A stretch of DNA of 6,157 nucleotides from positions 1-6,157 of the forward strand of contig CAYZCE010000046.1 of assembly GCA_964476835.1 (NCBI GenBank), given 5' to 3'. The notes beneath the pieces were generated by a model, which had not been told where the DNA came from, ran no database searches, and saw only the letters and a list, made by a program, of their open reading frames with translations. The stretch's first letter is position 1. The number at the start of each line of letters is the position of its first letter. Made by a program: the position numbers and the translations under genes. Shown here in pieces: positions 1 to 4,675 of the stretch. Origin of the DNA: PALSA-926 sp964476835 (GTDB lineage: Bacteria > Pseudomonadota > Alphaproteobacteria > Micavibrionales > UBA2020).

Positions 1-825
1 ATCTAAATAACTGATGCCCGGCTTGACCATGACGATGTCGGCGCCTTCAGCGATATCGAGCGCGACTTCGCGCAGTGCCTCGTCGCTGTTGGCGGGATCC
101 ATCTGGTAGGTCTTCTTGTCGCCCTTGAGGAATCCGCCCGAGCCGACCGCGTCGCGGAAGGGGCCGTAGAAGGCGGAGGCGTATTTCGCCGCGTAAGCGA
201 GGATCGAGGTGTTGGTGAAGCCTTGCACGTCCAGCGCGTCGCGGATCGCGCCGATGCGGCCGTCCATCATGTCCGACGGCGCCACGACGTCGACGCCGGC
301 TTCCGCCGCGACGAGCGACTGGCGGATCAGCGCTTCGACCGTTTCATCGTTGAGGATCGTGCCGTCGTCGCCCATCAGGCCGTCGTGGCCGTGCGTGGTG
401 TAGGGGTCGAGCGCGATGTCGCAGATGACGCCGATCTCCGGCACCGCGCCCTTGATCGCGCGCGTGGTGCGGCAGACGAGGTTGTTCGGGTTGAAAGCCT
501 CGCGCCCGTCGGCGGTCTTCTTTTCCGCCGGCGTGACGGGGAAGAGGGCGATGGCGGGAATGCCGAGCTTGGCTGCGGCCTCGATCTCTTTCACCAGCAG
601 GTCGACCGAGAGGCGCTTGACGCCGGGCATCGAGGCGACGTCTTCGGTATGGTTGCTGCCTTCGGTCACGAAGACGGGCCAGATCAGGTCGTCGACCGTC
701 ACGTGGTTTTCGGCAACGAGGCGGCGCTGCCACGGCGACTGGCGATTGCGGCGCATGCGTGTGCGGGGGAAGGCGGGGGACAGTTCCGCGTCTTGCGCGG
801 TTTTCATGAGGCCTGTCGTTTTCAT
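1..825 (-). CDS. hemB: 5-aminolevulinate dehydratase (porphobilinogen synthase), C-terminus cut by window edge
   Basis: HemB condenses two molecules of 5-aminolevulinate into porphobilinogen, an early cytoplasmic step of heme biosynthesis. The visible 275 codons contain family hallmarks: RMRRNRQSPWQRRLVAEN near residues 23-40, the metal-site segment CDIALDPYTTHGHDG (135-149), SDMMDGRIGAIRDALD (184-199), the first active-site lysine in AYAAKYASAFYGPF (K214) and the Schiff-base lysine in MVKPG (K268). Residues 138-148 carry Ala/Asp where zinc enzymes have three cysteines, so this is the non-cysteine, magnesium-type class typical of alphaproteobacteria and pseudomonads (family knowledge). About 55-65 residues should lie beyond base 1. 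I chose the ATG at 823-825 because AAGGAAG sits about 8 bases upstream; an in-frame ATG at 805-807 is an alternative. It starts one base after the DUF1543 stop, so coupled translation is likely. Confidence 0.96.
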   Translation of the reverse strand, partial: MKTTGLMKTAQDAELSPAFPRTRMRRNRQSPWQRRLVAENHVTVDDLIWPVFVTEGSNHTEDVASMPGVKRLSVDLLVKEIEAAAKLGIPAIALFPVTPAEKKTADGREAFNPNNLVCRTTRAIKGAVPEIGVICDIALDPYTTHGHDGLMGDDGTILNDETVEALIRQSLVAAEAGVDVVAPSDMMDGRIGAIRDALDVQGFTNTSILAYAAKYASAFYGPFRDAVGSGGFLKGDKKTYQMDPANSDEALREVALDIAEGADIVMVKPGISYLD

Positions 826-826
826 G

Positions 827-1345
827 TCATGCTTCCTTTTTCTTGAAGATCGGATTGTAGCCGAAGTTGAACGCGAAAGGCGTCGGCGCGTCGGTCGGCG
901 TGAGGTGGATATAAAGCCCTTTGCCGCGCGCGGCGTCGTCGAGGCAGCAGAGATGCTCGACGTCGAGCTGGTAATCCTTGTGGTGCGATTTCCAGTCCAG
1001 CACGGTTTTCAGCGCGCGCATCTTGGCCTTGGATTCCGTCGGCGCGACGACGAAGATGTTCTTGTGCAGTTCGGTGAACTCGGCCGGGTCGTAACCGCCG
1101 AGGTTGACGAACCACAACTTCTCCTCATGCGCAGGCTTGTCGGGCGAGAGCGTGATCAGGTATCCGTCTGCGCCCGTCAATTCGCCCCAGCAGTCGAGGT
1201 GCAGCGATTTCTCCGTGCCCCACCAGCTGTTGCGGATGTCGTCGTAGCAGTCCTCGATCTTCTCCGCGACGCCGAAGCGCACGTCGTGCAGCTCGATCAG
1301 CGAGTTTTCCGTCGCGCCGCCGATATAGAAGGCAAACAGCTTCAT
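827..1345 (-). CDS. DUF1543 family protein
   Basis: A 172-residue soluble protein that I recognise as DUF1543-like from its start MKLFAFYIGG, the ELHDVRF segment (18-24), WWGTEKSLHLDCW (41-53) and DGYLITL (60-66). No biochemical function is established for the family as far as I know. The sequence shows an internal two-fold repeat: the first half has GG, then ELHDVRFGVAE, a helix, then LHLDCW; the second has LGGYDPAEFTELHKNIFVVAP (82-102), a helix, then YQLDVEHLCC (125-134). There is no signal peptide or membrane segment. The ATG overlaps the TGA of the upstream membrane-protein gene (ATGA), with GGAAGG 7 bases before the start, and its stop is one base from hemB. It is thus the middle gene of a coupled three-gene unit. 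Family assignment is from memory of the pattern; the function is unknown. Confidence 0.82.
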   Translation of the reverse strand: MKLFAFYIGGATENSLIELHDVRFGVAEKIEDCYDDIRNSWWGTEKSLHLDCWGELTGADGYLITLSPDKPAHEEKLWFVNLGGYDPAEFTELHKNIFVVAPTESKAKMRALKTVLDWKSHHKDYQLDVEHLCCLDDAARGKGLYIHLTPTDAPTPFAFNFGYNPIFKKKEA

Positions 1346-1872
1346 GCGCCGACCTTCCGCAGCGCGGCTTCAAGAGTCAGGGGCGGTTGCTTGCGTACCG
1401 ATACCGTAAGGGCATAGTCGCCGCCGCCCACGATGTTGAAGGTGGCAGAAAGTTTTTTCACGTCACGCTGCACCGTAGCGGCTAGCATGCGGAAAGCGGC
1501 CTTATGGCGGTGATCTGCGTCGGGGCGGGAGGCCTTGGCGAACAGGCGGCTCAGGTCGCGTTCCATCTGGCGCAGGGCGCGGCGGATCTTGCGCTTGCCA
1601 TGCACGCTTTGCCCAGCCTTGTTCTTGCGGGTGCGGGTGATGTTGTCGACGGCGAGGCGCATCCCGGCAAAAACCGTGGTTCCGATACCGACGAGAGTGA
1701 TGAGGCCGATGGAGGCAGGGGGAATCACTGCCCCCAGCAGCGCGCCGAGTATCCAGATGCCGCCGACCGCCGCAAGGCCCGTGAGCGCCCATCCGGCGTT
1801 CGAGCTGTCGCTTTCGCCATTGTATCTTTCAAGGACGTCGCGGATGTCTTTTCTGGCCTGTTTCGGCAGCAT
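1342..1872 (-). CDS. Small two-helix membrane protein of unknown function
   Basis: I do not recognise this 176-residue protein. It has a charged N-terminus (MLPKQARKDIRDVLERYNGE), a hydrophobic segment from about W28 to I50, a PPAS turn at 51-54 and a second hydrophobic segment from about I55 to M71. A strongly basic stretch follows (about 79-100, rich in K and R), then a helical charged region (RQMERDLSRLFAKA) and a short C-terminal domain. This suggests an inner-membrane hairpin with a cytoplasmic tail (inference). The frame can be extended to a GTG at 1926, but that codon has no Shine-Dalgarno sequence and lies in the spacer of a good promoter (1913-1941), so the expected transcript would begin downstream of it. 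I therefore start at the ATG at 1870-1872, although its own ribosome site (GAAAG, 10 bases away) is weak. The TGA overlaps the next gene's ATG. Confidence 0.72.
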   Translation of the reverse strand: MLPKQARKDIRDVLERYNGESDSSNAGWALTGLAAVGGIWILGALLGAVIPPASIGLITLVGIGTTVFAGMRLAVDNITRTRKNKAGQSVHGKRKIRRALRQMERDLSRLFAKASRPDADHRHKAAFRMLAATVQRDVKKLSATFNIVGGGDYALTVSVRKQPPLTLEAALRKVGA

Positions 1873-1903
1873 GACAGGGGCGCTTTCGAAAATATGTAAT
1901 GTA

Positions 1904-1933
1904 TTGACGGGGATAGTAGAGTTCACATATATT
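1904..1933 (+). promoter_or_regulatory. Candidate rightward promoter toward rplK, overlapping the leftward promoter
   Basis: On the plus strand TTGACG (1904-1909) is followed after 18 bases by TATATT (1928-1933). Each hexamer matches consensus at 5 of 6 positions. Initiation near 1940 would give an rplK leader of about 220 bases. It occupies nearly the same bases as the leftward promoter, so the two may exclude each other. Motif evidence only. Confidence 0.35.
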
Positions 1934-1941
1934 CATGTCAA
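1913..1941 (-). promoter_or_regulatory. Sigma70-like promoter for the leftward membrane protein-DUF1543-hemB operon
   Basis: Read on the minus strand there is a perfect TTGACA (1941-1936), a 17-base spacer and TACTAT (1918-1913, 4 of 6 matches to TATAAT). Transcription would begin near 1906, giving a leader of about 34 bases to the ATG at 1872. It lies in an AT-rich pocket of a GC-rich sequence. The promoter is inferred from motif match only. Confidence 0.6.
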
Positions 1942-2019
1942 CTTGATAAATTGGCAAGATTCCGGGAAATATTGACGGGAAAAAGCGGGCTTCGGATTTT
2001 TTCGATAACGCCTTATTAT

Positions 2020-2050
2020 TTTCTTGCTTTCCCTTGTTATCCCTATATAG
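2020..2050 (+). promoter_or_regulatory. Candidate rplK-proximal promoter with TATATA -10
   Basis: CCCTATATAG contains a strong -10-like hexamer TATATA at 2044-2049. It lies just upstream of the first leader hairpin, so a start near 2056 would produce a leader consisting almost entirely of structured RNA. No good -35 is found at 16-18 bases; TTGCTT at 2024-2029 is only 14 bases away. This is the best-placed but not the best-matching promoter for the ribosomal operon. Confidence 0.35.
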
Positions 2051-2060
2051 TTGCCGCGCT

Positions 2061-2075
2061 TCACGAATCTCGTGA
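2061..2075 (+). other. Hairpin in the rplK leader
   Basis: TCACGA (2061-2066) pairs exactly with TCGTGA (2070-2075) around the loop ATC. The stem can be extended by GC/GC (2058-2059 with 2076-2077) if T2060 is bulged. It has no T-run after it, so it is not an intrinsic terminator. It lies directly upstream of the L1-operator-like element and may shape or protect the 5' end of the transcript. Confidence 0.45.
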
Positions 2076-2080
2076 GCAAT

Positions 2081-2135
2081 CCGCTGTGGGAGGTTGCCTT
2101 CGCCCAAGACCATGAAGGGGCCGCACCACGGGACT
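2081..2135 (+). promoter_or_regulatory. L1-binding leader (translational operator) of the L11-L1 mRNA
   Basis: CTGTGG (2084-2089) pairs with CCACGG (2126-2131, one G-U). The purine-rich GAGG follows on the 5' side (2090-2093), GCA precedes the 3' strand, and an inner stem CCTTC (2097-2101)/GAAGG (2114-2118) closes the structure. The combination GUGGGAGG ... GCACCACGG before rplK is the pattern known for the mRNA site where ribosomal protein L1 binds, mimicking its 23S rRNA site and repressing L11/L1 translation (established in enterobacteria). The assignment here rests on motif and position, about 25 bases upstream of the rplK start. Confidence 0.62.
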
Positions 2136-2159
2136 CTAGAAACTTATATGGAGTGATAC

Positions 2160-2591
2160 ATGGCTAAGAAAATCCAAGGCTATATCAAGCTGGTCGTTCC
2201 GGCTGGCAAAGCCAACCCCTCGCCGCCCATCGGCCCCGCTCTCGGCCAGGCCGGCGTCAACATCATGGAATTCTGCAAGGGCTTCAACGCGCAGACGCAG
2301 CAGATGGAACCCGGCATGCCGATCCCCTGCGTGATCACCGTCTACGCGGACCGTTCCTTCTCCTTCGTGATGAAGACCCCCCCCGCAAGCTTCTACCTCC
2401 GCAAGGCGGCGAAGCTCGAAAAGGGTTCGGGCACCGCGAACAAGGAAACCTTCGTCGGCAAGGTCACTCAGGCTCAGGTGCGTGAAATCGCCACCGCGAA
2501 GCTGAAGGACATGAACGCGGCTTCCGTCGAAACCGCAATGAAGTCGATCGCCGGTACCGCGCGCTCGATGGGCATCAAGGTGGAGGGCTAA
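2160..2591 (+). CDS. rplK: Ribosomal protein L11
   Basis: L11 (uL11) binds the GTPase-associated centre of 23S rRNA at the base of the L7/L12 stalk and is needed for factor function and stringent-response sensing by RelA-type enzymes. The 143-residue protein is full length for the family (about 140-145). Visible hallmarks are the N-terminal proline-rich segment NPSPPIGPALGQAGVNIMEF (19-38), the linker with KTPPASFYLRKAA (72-84), and the C-terminal rRNA-binding end IAGTARSMGIKVEG (130-143). The ATG has GGAG at 2150-2153, 6 bases upstream. It is the first gene of the rplK-rplA pair, with only 3 bases to rplA. A structured leader upstream probably allows feedback control by L1. Unlike the usual proteobacterial order, no nusG precedes it. 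Confidence 0.98.
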   Translation: MAKKIQGYIKLVVPAGKANPSPPIGPALGQAGVNIMEFCKGFNAQTQQMEPGMPIPCVITVYADRSFSFVMKTPPASFYLRKAAKLEKGSGTANKETFVGKVTQAQVREIATAKLKDMNAASVETAMKSIAGTARSMGIKVEG

Positions 2592-2594
2592 GCC

Positions 2595-3329
2595 ATGACC
2601 GAGAAGAAAATCAAAAAAGAAAAAGGCGCCAAGGAAACCTTCAGCAAGAAGCAGCGCGCGATGCGCAAGTCGCTCGATGCCACGAAGGTCTGGAGCGTTG
2701 AAGAAGCCGTCAGCTTCCTGAAGAAGAACGCCACCTCCAAGTTCGACGAGACCGTTGAACTGGTGCTGAGCCTCGGCATCGACTCCAAGCAGTCGGACCA
2801 GAACGTCCGCGGCATGTGCTCGCTGCCGAACGGCACCGGCAAGAACATCCGCGTCGCCGTCTTCGCAAAGGGCCCCAAGGCCGAAGAAGCGAAGAAGGCC
2901 GGCGCAGACATCGTCGGTGACGACGATCTCGCCGCTTCCATCCAAAAGGGCGACATGCCGTTCGATCGCGTCATCGCGACCCCGGACATGATGCCGCTCG
3001 TCGGCCGTCTTGGCCAGGTGCTGGGTCCCAAGGGCCTGATGCCGAACCCGAAGCTGGGCACCGTGACGATGGACGTCGCGGGCGCAGTCAAGGGCGCCAA
3101 GGGCGGTTCGGTCGAGTTCCGCGCTGAAAAGGCAGGCCTCGTCCACGTCGGCGTCGGCAAGCTGAGCTTCGATGAAAAGAAGATCGTCCAGAACATCCAG
3201 GCGCTCTTCGACGCAGTGCTGAAGGCGAAGCCCGCCTCCAGCAAGGGCAACTACATGAAGAAGGCTTCGCTGTCTTCGACCATGGGCCCGGGCCTCAAGC
3301 TGGAACTCTCCAGCCTCAAGGTCGCGTAA
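2595..3329 (+). CDS. rplA: Ribosomal protein L1
   Basis: L1 (uL1) forms the mobile L1 stalk on 23S rRNA that guides E-site tRNA release, and in many bacteria it represses its own operon by binding the L11 leader. The 244-residue protein contains KQSDQNVRG (65-72 region), the hallmark LGQVLGPKGLMPNPKLGTVT (139-158), and the C-terminal KGNYMKKASLSSTMGPG (217-233). DATK lies at residue 28, about 12 residues later than in E. coli L1. The protein therefore carries a short lysine-rich N-terminal extension (MTEKKIKKEKGAKETFSKKQ). The start is supported by GGAGGG at 2582-2587, inside the rplK end, and by the 3-base gap. No other ATG in frame occurs before residue 23. Confidence 0.98.
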   Translation: MTEKKIKKEKGAKETFSKKQRAMRKSLDATKVWSVEEAVSFLKKNATSKFDETVELVLSLGIDSKQSDQNVRGMCSLPNGTGKNIRVAVFAKGPKAEEAKKAGADIVGDDDLAASIQKGDMPFDRVIATPDMMPLVGRLGQVLGPKGLMPNPKLGTVTMDVAGAVKGAKGGSVEFRAEKAGLVHVGVGKLSFDEKKIVQNIQALFDAVLKAKPASSKGNYMKKASLSSTMGPGLKLELSSLKVA

Positions 3330-3337
3330 CTAAGTTT

Positions 3338-3367
3338 TTGAAGGGCCGGTTTCGGCCGGCCCTTCAA
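3338..3367 (+). other. Strong hairpin between rplA and the L10 leader
   Basis: TTGAAGGGCCGG (3338-3349) pairs perfectly with CCGGCCCTTCAA (3356-3367) around a six-base loop (TTTCGG). Further T-A pairs are possible on the outside (3335-3337 with AAA at 3369-3371) if G3368 is bulged. The stem begins 9 bases after the rplA stop. On the plus strand no U-tract follows (GAAAACC), so it is not a classical terminator. It could stabilise the rplKA message 3' end, be a processing site, or attenuate transcription with factor help. Confidence 0.6.
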
Positions 3368-3371
3368 GAAA

Positions 3372-3569
3372 ACCCTGTCCGAGACTACTGGTGCCGCAAG
3401 GCGTAATTCGCAAGAGCCAGTACAGACGAAGAGAAAAGTTTATAACGGTACTTTGTTGTGGCTTGAGCTTCGGGGCGGGTACTACCACCGGACACGCAAG
3501 TGTCCACGTGCAACCCCGGTAAGTTTTCACCATGAAAGCTCGCCATAACTAAAAAGAACGGAGATATCC
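3372..3569 (+). ncRNA. L10-type leader (autoregulatory RNA upstream of rplJ)
   Basis: The 240-base rplA-rplJ gap carries a structured leader in the place where the L10(L12)n complex binds its own mRNA to repress rplJL translation in many bacteria. Visible elements are CCTGTCCGAGAC (3374-3385), then TACTGG (3386-3391) pairing exactly with CCAGTA (3417-3422), followed by CAGAC (3423-3427). Inside lies a small GCC-GCAA-GGC hairpin (3393-3402). The asymmetric loop between CGAGAC and CAGAC fits the kink-turn that mimics the L10 site on 23S rRNA (established for this leader family; assignment here by motif and position). Further down are GGACAC-GCAA-GTGTCC (3490-3505), enclosed by GGGT (3477-3480)/ACCC (3513-3516), and a start-site hairpin (3558-3571). 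Confidence 0.68.
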
Positions 3570-3571
3570 GT
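3558..3571 (+). promoter_or_regulatory. Hairpin enclosing the rplJ Shine-Dalgarno and GTG start
   Basis: ACGGA (3558-3562) pairs exactly with TCCGT (3567-3571) around GATA. The Shine-Dalgarno GGAG (3560-3563) and the first two bases of the GTG start (3570-3571) are both within the structure. The stem is short (5 bp), so it would be easily opened but could tune initiation together with the upstream L10 leader. Confidence 0.45.
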
Positions 3572-4076
3572 GGATCGTGCTCAAAAAGCAGAAGCTGTCG
3601 ACCAGCTGCAAAAGGCGTTCCAGGAGACGGAATCTGTCGTCGTCACCCAATACTCGGGTCTGACGGTCGGCCAGGTTACCGCGCTTCGCGTGAAAATGCG
3701 TGCAGAAGGCGTCAGCTACAAAGTGTCCAAGAACCGCCTCGTTTTGCGGGCGATCAAGGGCACGCGCTTTGAAGGCATCGGCCCTCTGCTGAAAGGCCCC
3801 GTCGGCATCGCGACGTCGAAAGACCCCGTTGCCGCAGCCAAGATCGCAGCAAACTTCGCCAAGGACAACGAGAAGCTGGTTATTCTCGGTGGCGCCCTCG
3901 GCGACAAGTTGCTCGACAAGGCGGCCGTAGAGGCATTGTCGAAACTCCCGTCGCTCGACGCTCTGCGCGGCAAACTGGTCGGCCTGCTTCAGGCACCCGC
4001 CCAGCGTATCGCAACGATCGTGGCAGCGCCGGCTTCGCAAGTGGCCCGTGTCATCAACGCTTACGCTACCAAGTAA
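3570..4076 (+). CDS. rplJ: Ribosomal protein L10
   Basis: L10 (uL10) anchors L7/L12 dimers to the ribosome, forming the stalk base beside L11, and as the L10-(L12)n complex it represses its own operon. The 168-residue protein shows the N-terminal rRNA-binding domain with VVVTQYSGLTVGQVTALR (23-40), VSKNRL (52-57) and LLKGPVGIA (73-81). LPSLDALRGKLVGLLQAPA (126-144) follows, then the C-terminal helix (145-168) that carries L12. The start is a GTG giving (M)DRAQKAEAV, the common alphaproteobacterial L10 beginning. GGAG lies 6 bases upstream, and no ATG in this frame fits better. The gap to rplL is 27 bases, so both are likely co-translated from one message. Confidence 0.97.
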   Translation: MDRAQKAEAVDQLQKAFQETESVVVTQYSGLTVGQVTALRVKMRAEGVSYKVSKNRLVLRAIKGTRFEGIGPLLKGPVGIATSKDPVAAAKIAANFAKDNEKLVILGGALGDKLLDKAAVEALSKLPSLDALRGKLVGLLQAPAQRIATIVAAPASQVARVINAYATK

Positions 4077-4103
4077 ATCTATCTTAACAAGGAGAACTAA
4101 AAC

Positions 4104-4472
4104 ATGTCCAAACTCGCAAAGATCGTCGACGAACTGTCGACCCTCACCGTCCTCGAAGCTGCTGAACTCTCGAAGCTCCTCGAAGACAAGTGGGGCGTTT
4201 CCGCCGCTGCTCCCGTAGCTGTTGCCGCTGCTGGCGCTGCTGCTCCGGCTGCTGAAGCGAAGACCGAATTCGACGTCGTCCTGGCTGCTGCCGGCGACAA
4301 GAAGATCGAAGTCATCAAGGTCGTCCGCGAACTGACCGGCCTCGGCCTGAAGGAAGCGAAGGATCTGGTTGAAGCAGCACCGAAGTCCGTCAAGGCTGGT
4401 GTTGCCAAGGCTGATGCCGACGCAATGAAGAAGAAGCTCGAAGAAGTCGGCGCAAAGGTCGAACTGAAGTAA
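4104..4472 (+). CDS. rplL: Ribosomal protein L7/L12
   Basis: L7/L12 (bL12) is the multi-copy stalk protein that recruits and activates translational GTPases. The 122-residue product has the three expected parts. An N-terminal dimerisation and L10-binding helical pair (about 1-32) ends in LLEDKWGVS. A flexible Ala/Pro-rich hinge follows (about 34-53, APVAVAAAGAAAPAAEA). The C-terminal factor-binding domain starts at KTEFDVVL (53-60) and includes KKIEVIKVVRELTGLGLKEA and VEAAPKSVK. AAGGAG at 4089-4094 lies 9 bases from the ATG, the strongest ribosome site in the window. This matches the need for several L12 copies per ribosome. Length and sequence are normal, with no sign of damage. Confidence 0.99.
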   Translation: MSKLAKIVDELSTLTVLEAAELSKLLEDKWGVSAAAPVAVAAAGAAAPAAEAKTEFDVVLAAAGDKKIEVIKVVRELTGLGLKEAKDLVEAAPKSVKAGVAKADADAMKKKLEEVGAKVELK

Positions 4473-4494
4473 GCTTCGATACGATGGAAGTGCA

Positions 4495-4519
4495 GGCGGC
4501 GGGATTTTTTCCCGCCGCC
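4495..4519 (+). terminator. Hairpin after rplL, likely partial terminator or attenuator before rpoB
   Basis: GGCGGCGGG (4495-4503) pairs perfectly with CCCGCCGCC (4511-4519); the loop is ATTTTTT. The T-run is in the loop and the 3' flank (CCTTCTGTTAC) is only moderately T-rich, so full intrinsic termination is doubtful. Its position, 23 bases after rplL and about 157 bases before rpoB, matches the attenuator known in E. coli that lowers rpoBC relative to ribosomal protein expression. A ribonuclease III-type processing site is the other possibility. Confidence 0.55.
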
Positions 4520-4675
4520 CCTTCTGTTACTAGGAACTAAAGTCTAAAGCCTGCCGAGACGACACAAGATTTTTACAAGGCCGGATATTCGGGTGCATTG
4601 GTATCCTTGGCCTTTTCCGACAGTGGGGACGGACTCCGTCCCCTGGTATAAAAAACTACAAGGAAGAATGACGCC
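4520..4675 (+). promoter_or_regulatory. Structured rpoB leader with two hairpins
   Basis: Two further inverted repeats fill this spacer. The first pairs AAGGCC+GGATA (4577-4587) with TATCC and GGCCTT (4602-4606 and 4609-4614), leaving a two-base TT bulge and a 14-base loop. The second, GGGGACGG (4625-4632), pairs perfectly with CCGTCCCC (4636-4643) around ACT, ending 32 bases before the rpoB start. A short box CCTGCCGAGAC (4550-4560) nearly repeats the L10-leader box. TGGTATAAA (4644-4652) resembles an extended -10 but has no -35. AGGAAG at 4661-4666 is the rpoB ribosome site. Confidence 0.5.

Noticed and set aside
223..1417. Long plus-strand open frames opposite hemB and the DUF1543 gene (223-846, 416-1417)
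   Set aside because: Their translations are arginine-rich with no family resemblance, and the opposite strand encodes clearly recognisable proteins. They are shadows of GC-rich coding sequence.
1979..2002. GAAAAA ... TTTTTC as a terminator in the divergent region
   Set aside because: The outer A/T arms pair, but the GC-rich interior (GCGGGCTTCGGA) does not form a stem, so no credible terminator exists.
1829..2113. Minus-strand 94-codon frame across the divergent control region
   Set aside because: It overlaps the membrane protein gene, runs through the promoters and the L1-operator-like element, and has no convincing composition or ribosome site.
2136..3146. A 336-codon minus-strand open frame opposite rplK-rplA
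   Set aside because: It is a shadow of two well-conserved ribosomal protein genes and lacks a plausible protein pattern.
3441..3446. TATAAC as an internal promoter -10 for rplJ
   Set aside because: No -35-like sequence lies 16-18 bases upstream; the position is occupied by the conserved leader stem.
3532..3552. Six-codon frame ATG...TAA (MKARHN) in the L10 leader, ending 17 bases before rplJ
   Set aside because: There is no Shine-Dalgarno sequence before it, and its ATG lies within a small TTTCA/TGAAA stem. Without conservation data it is most likely chance.
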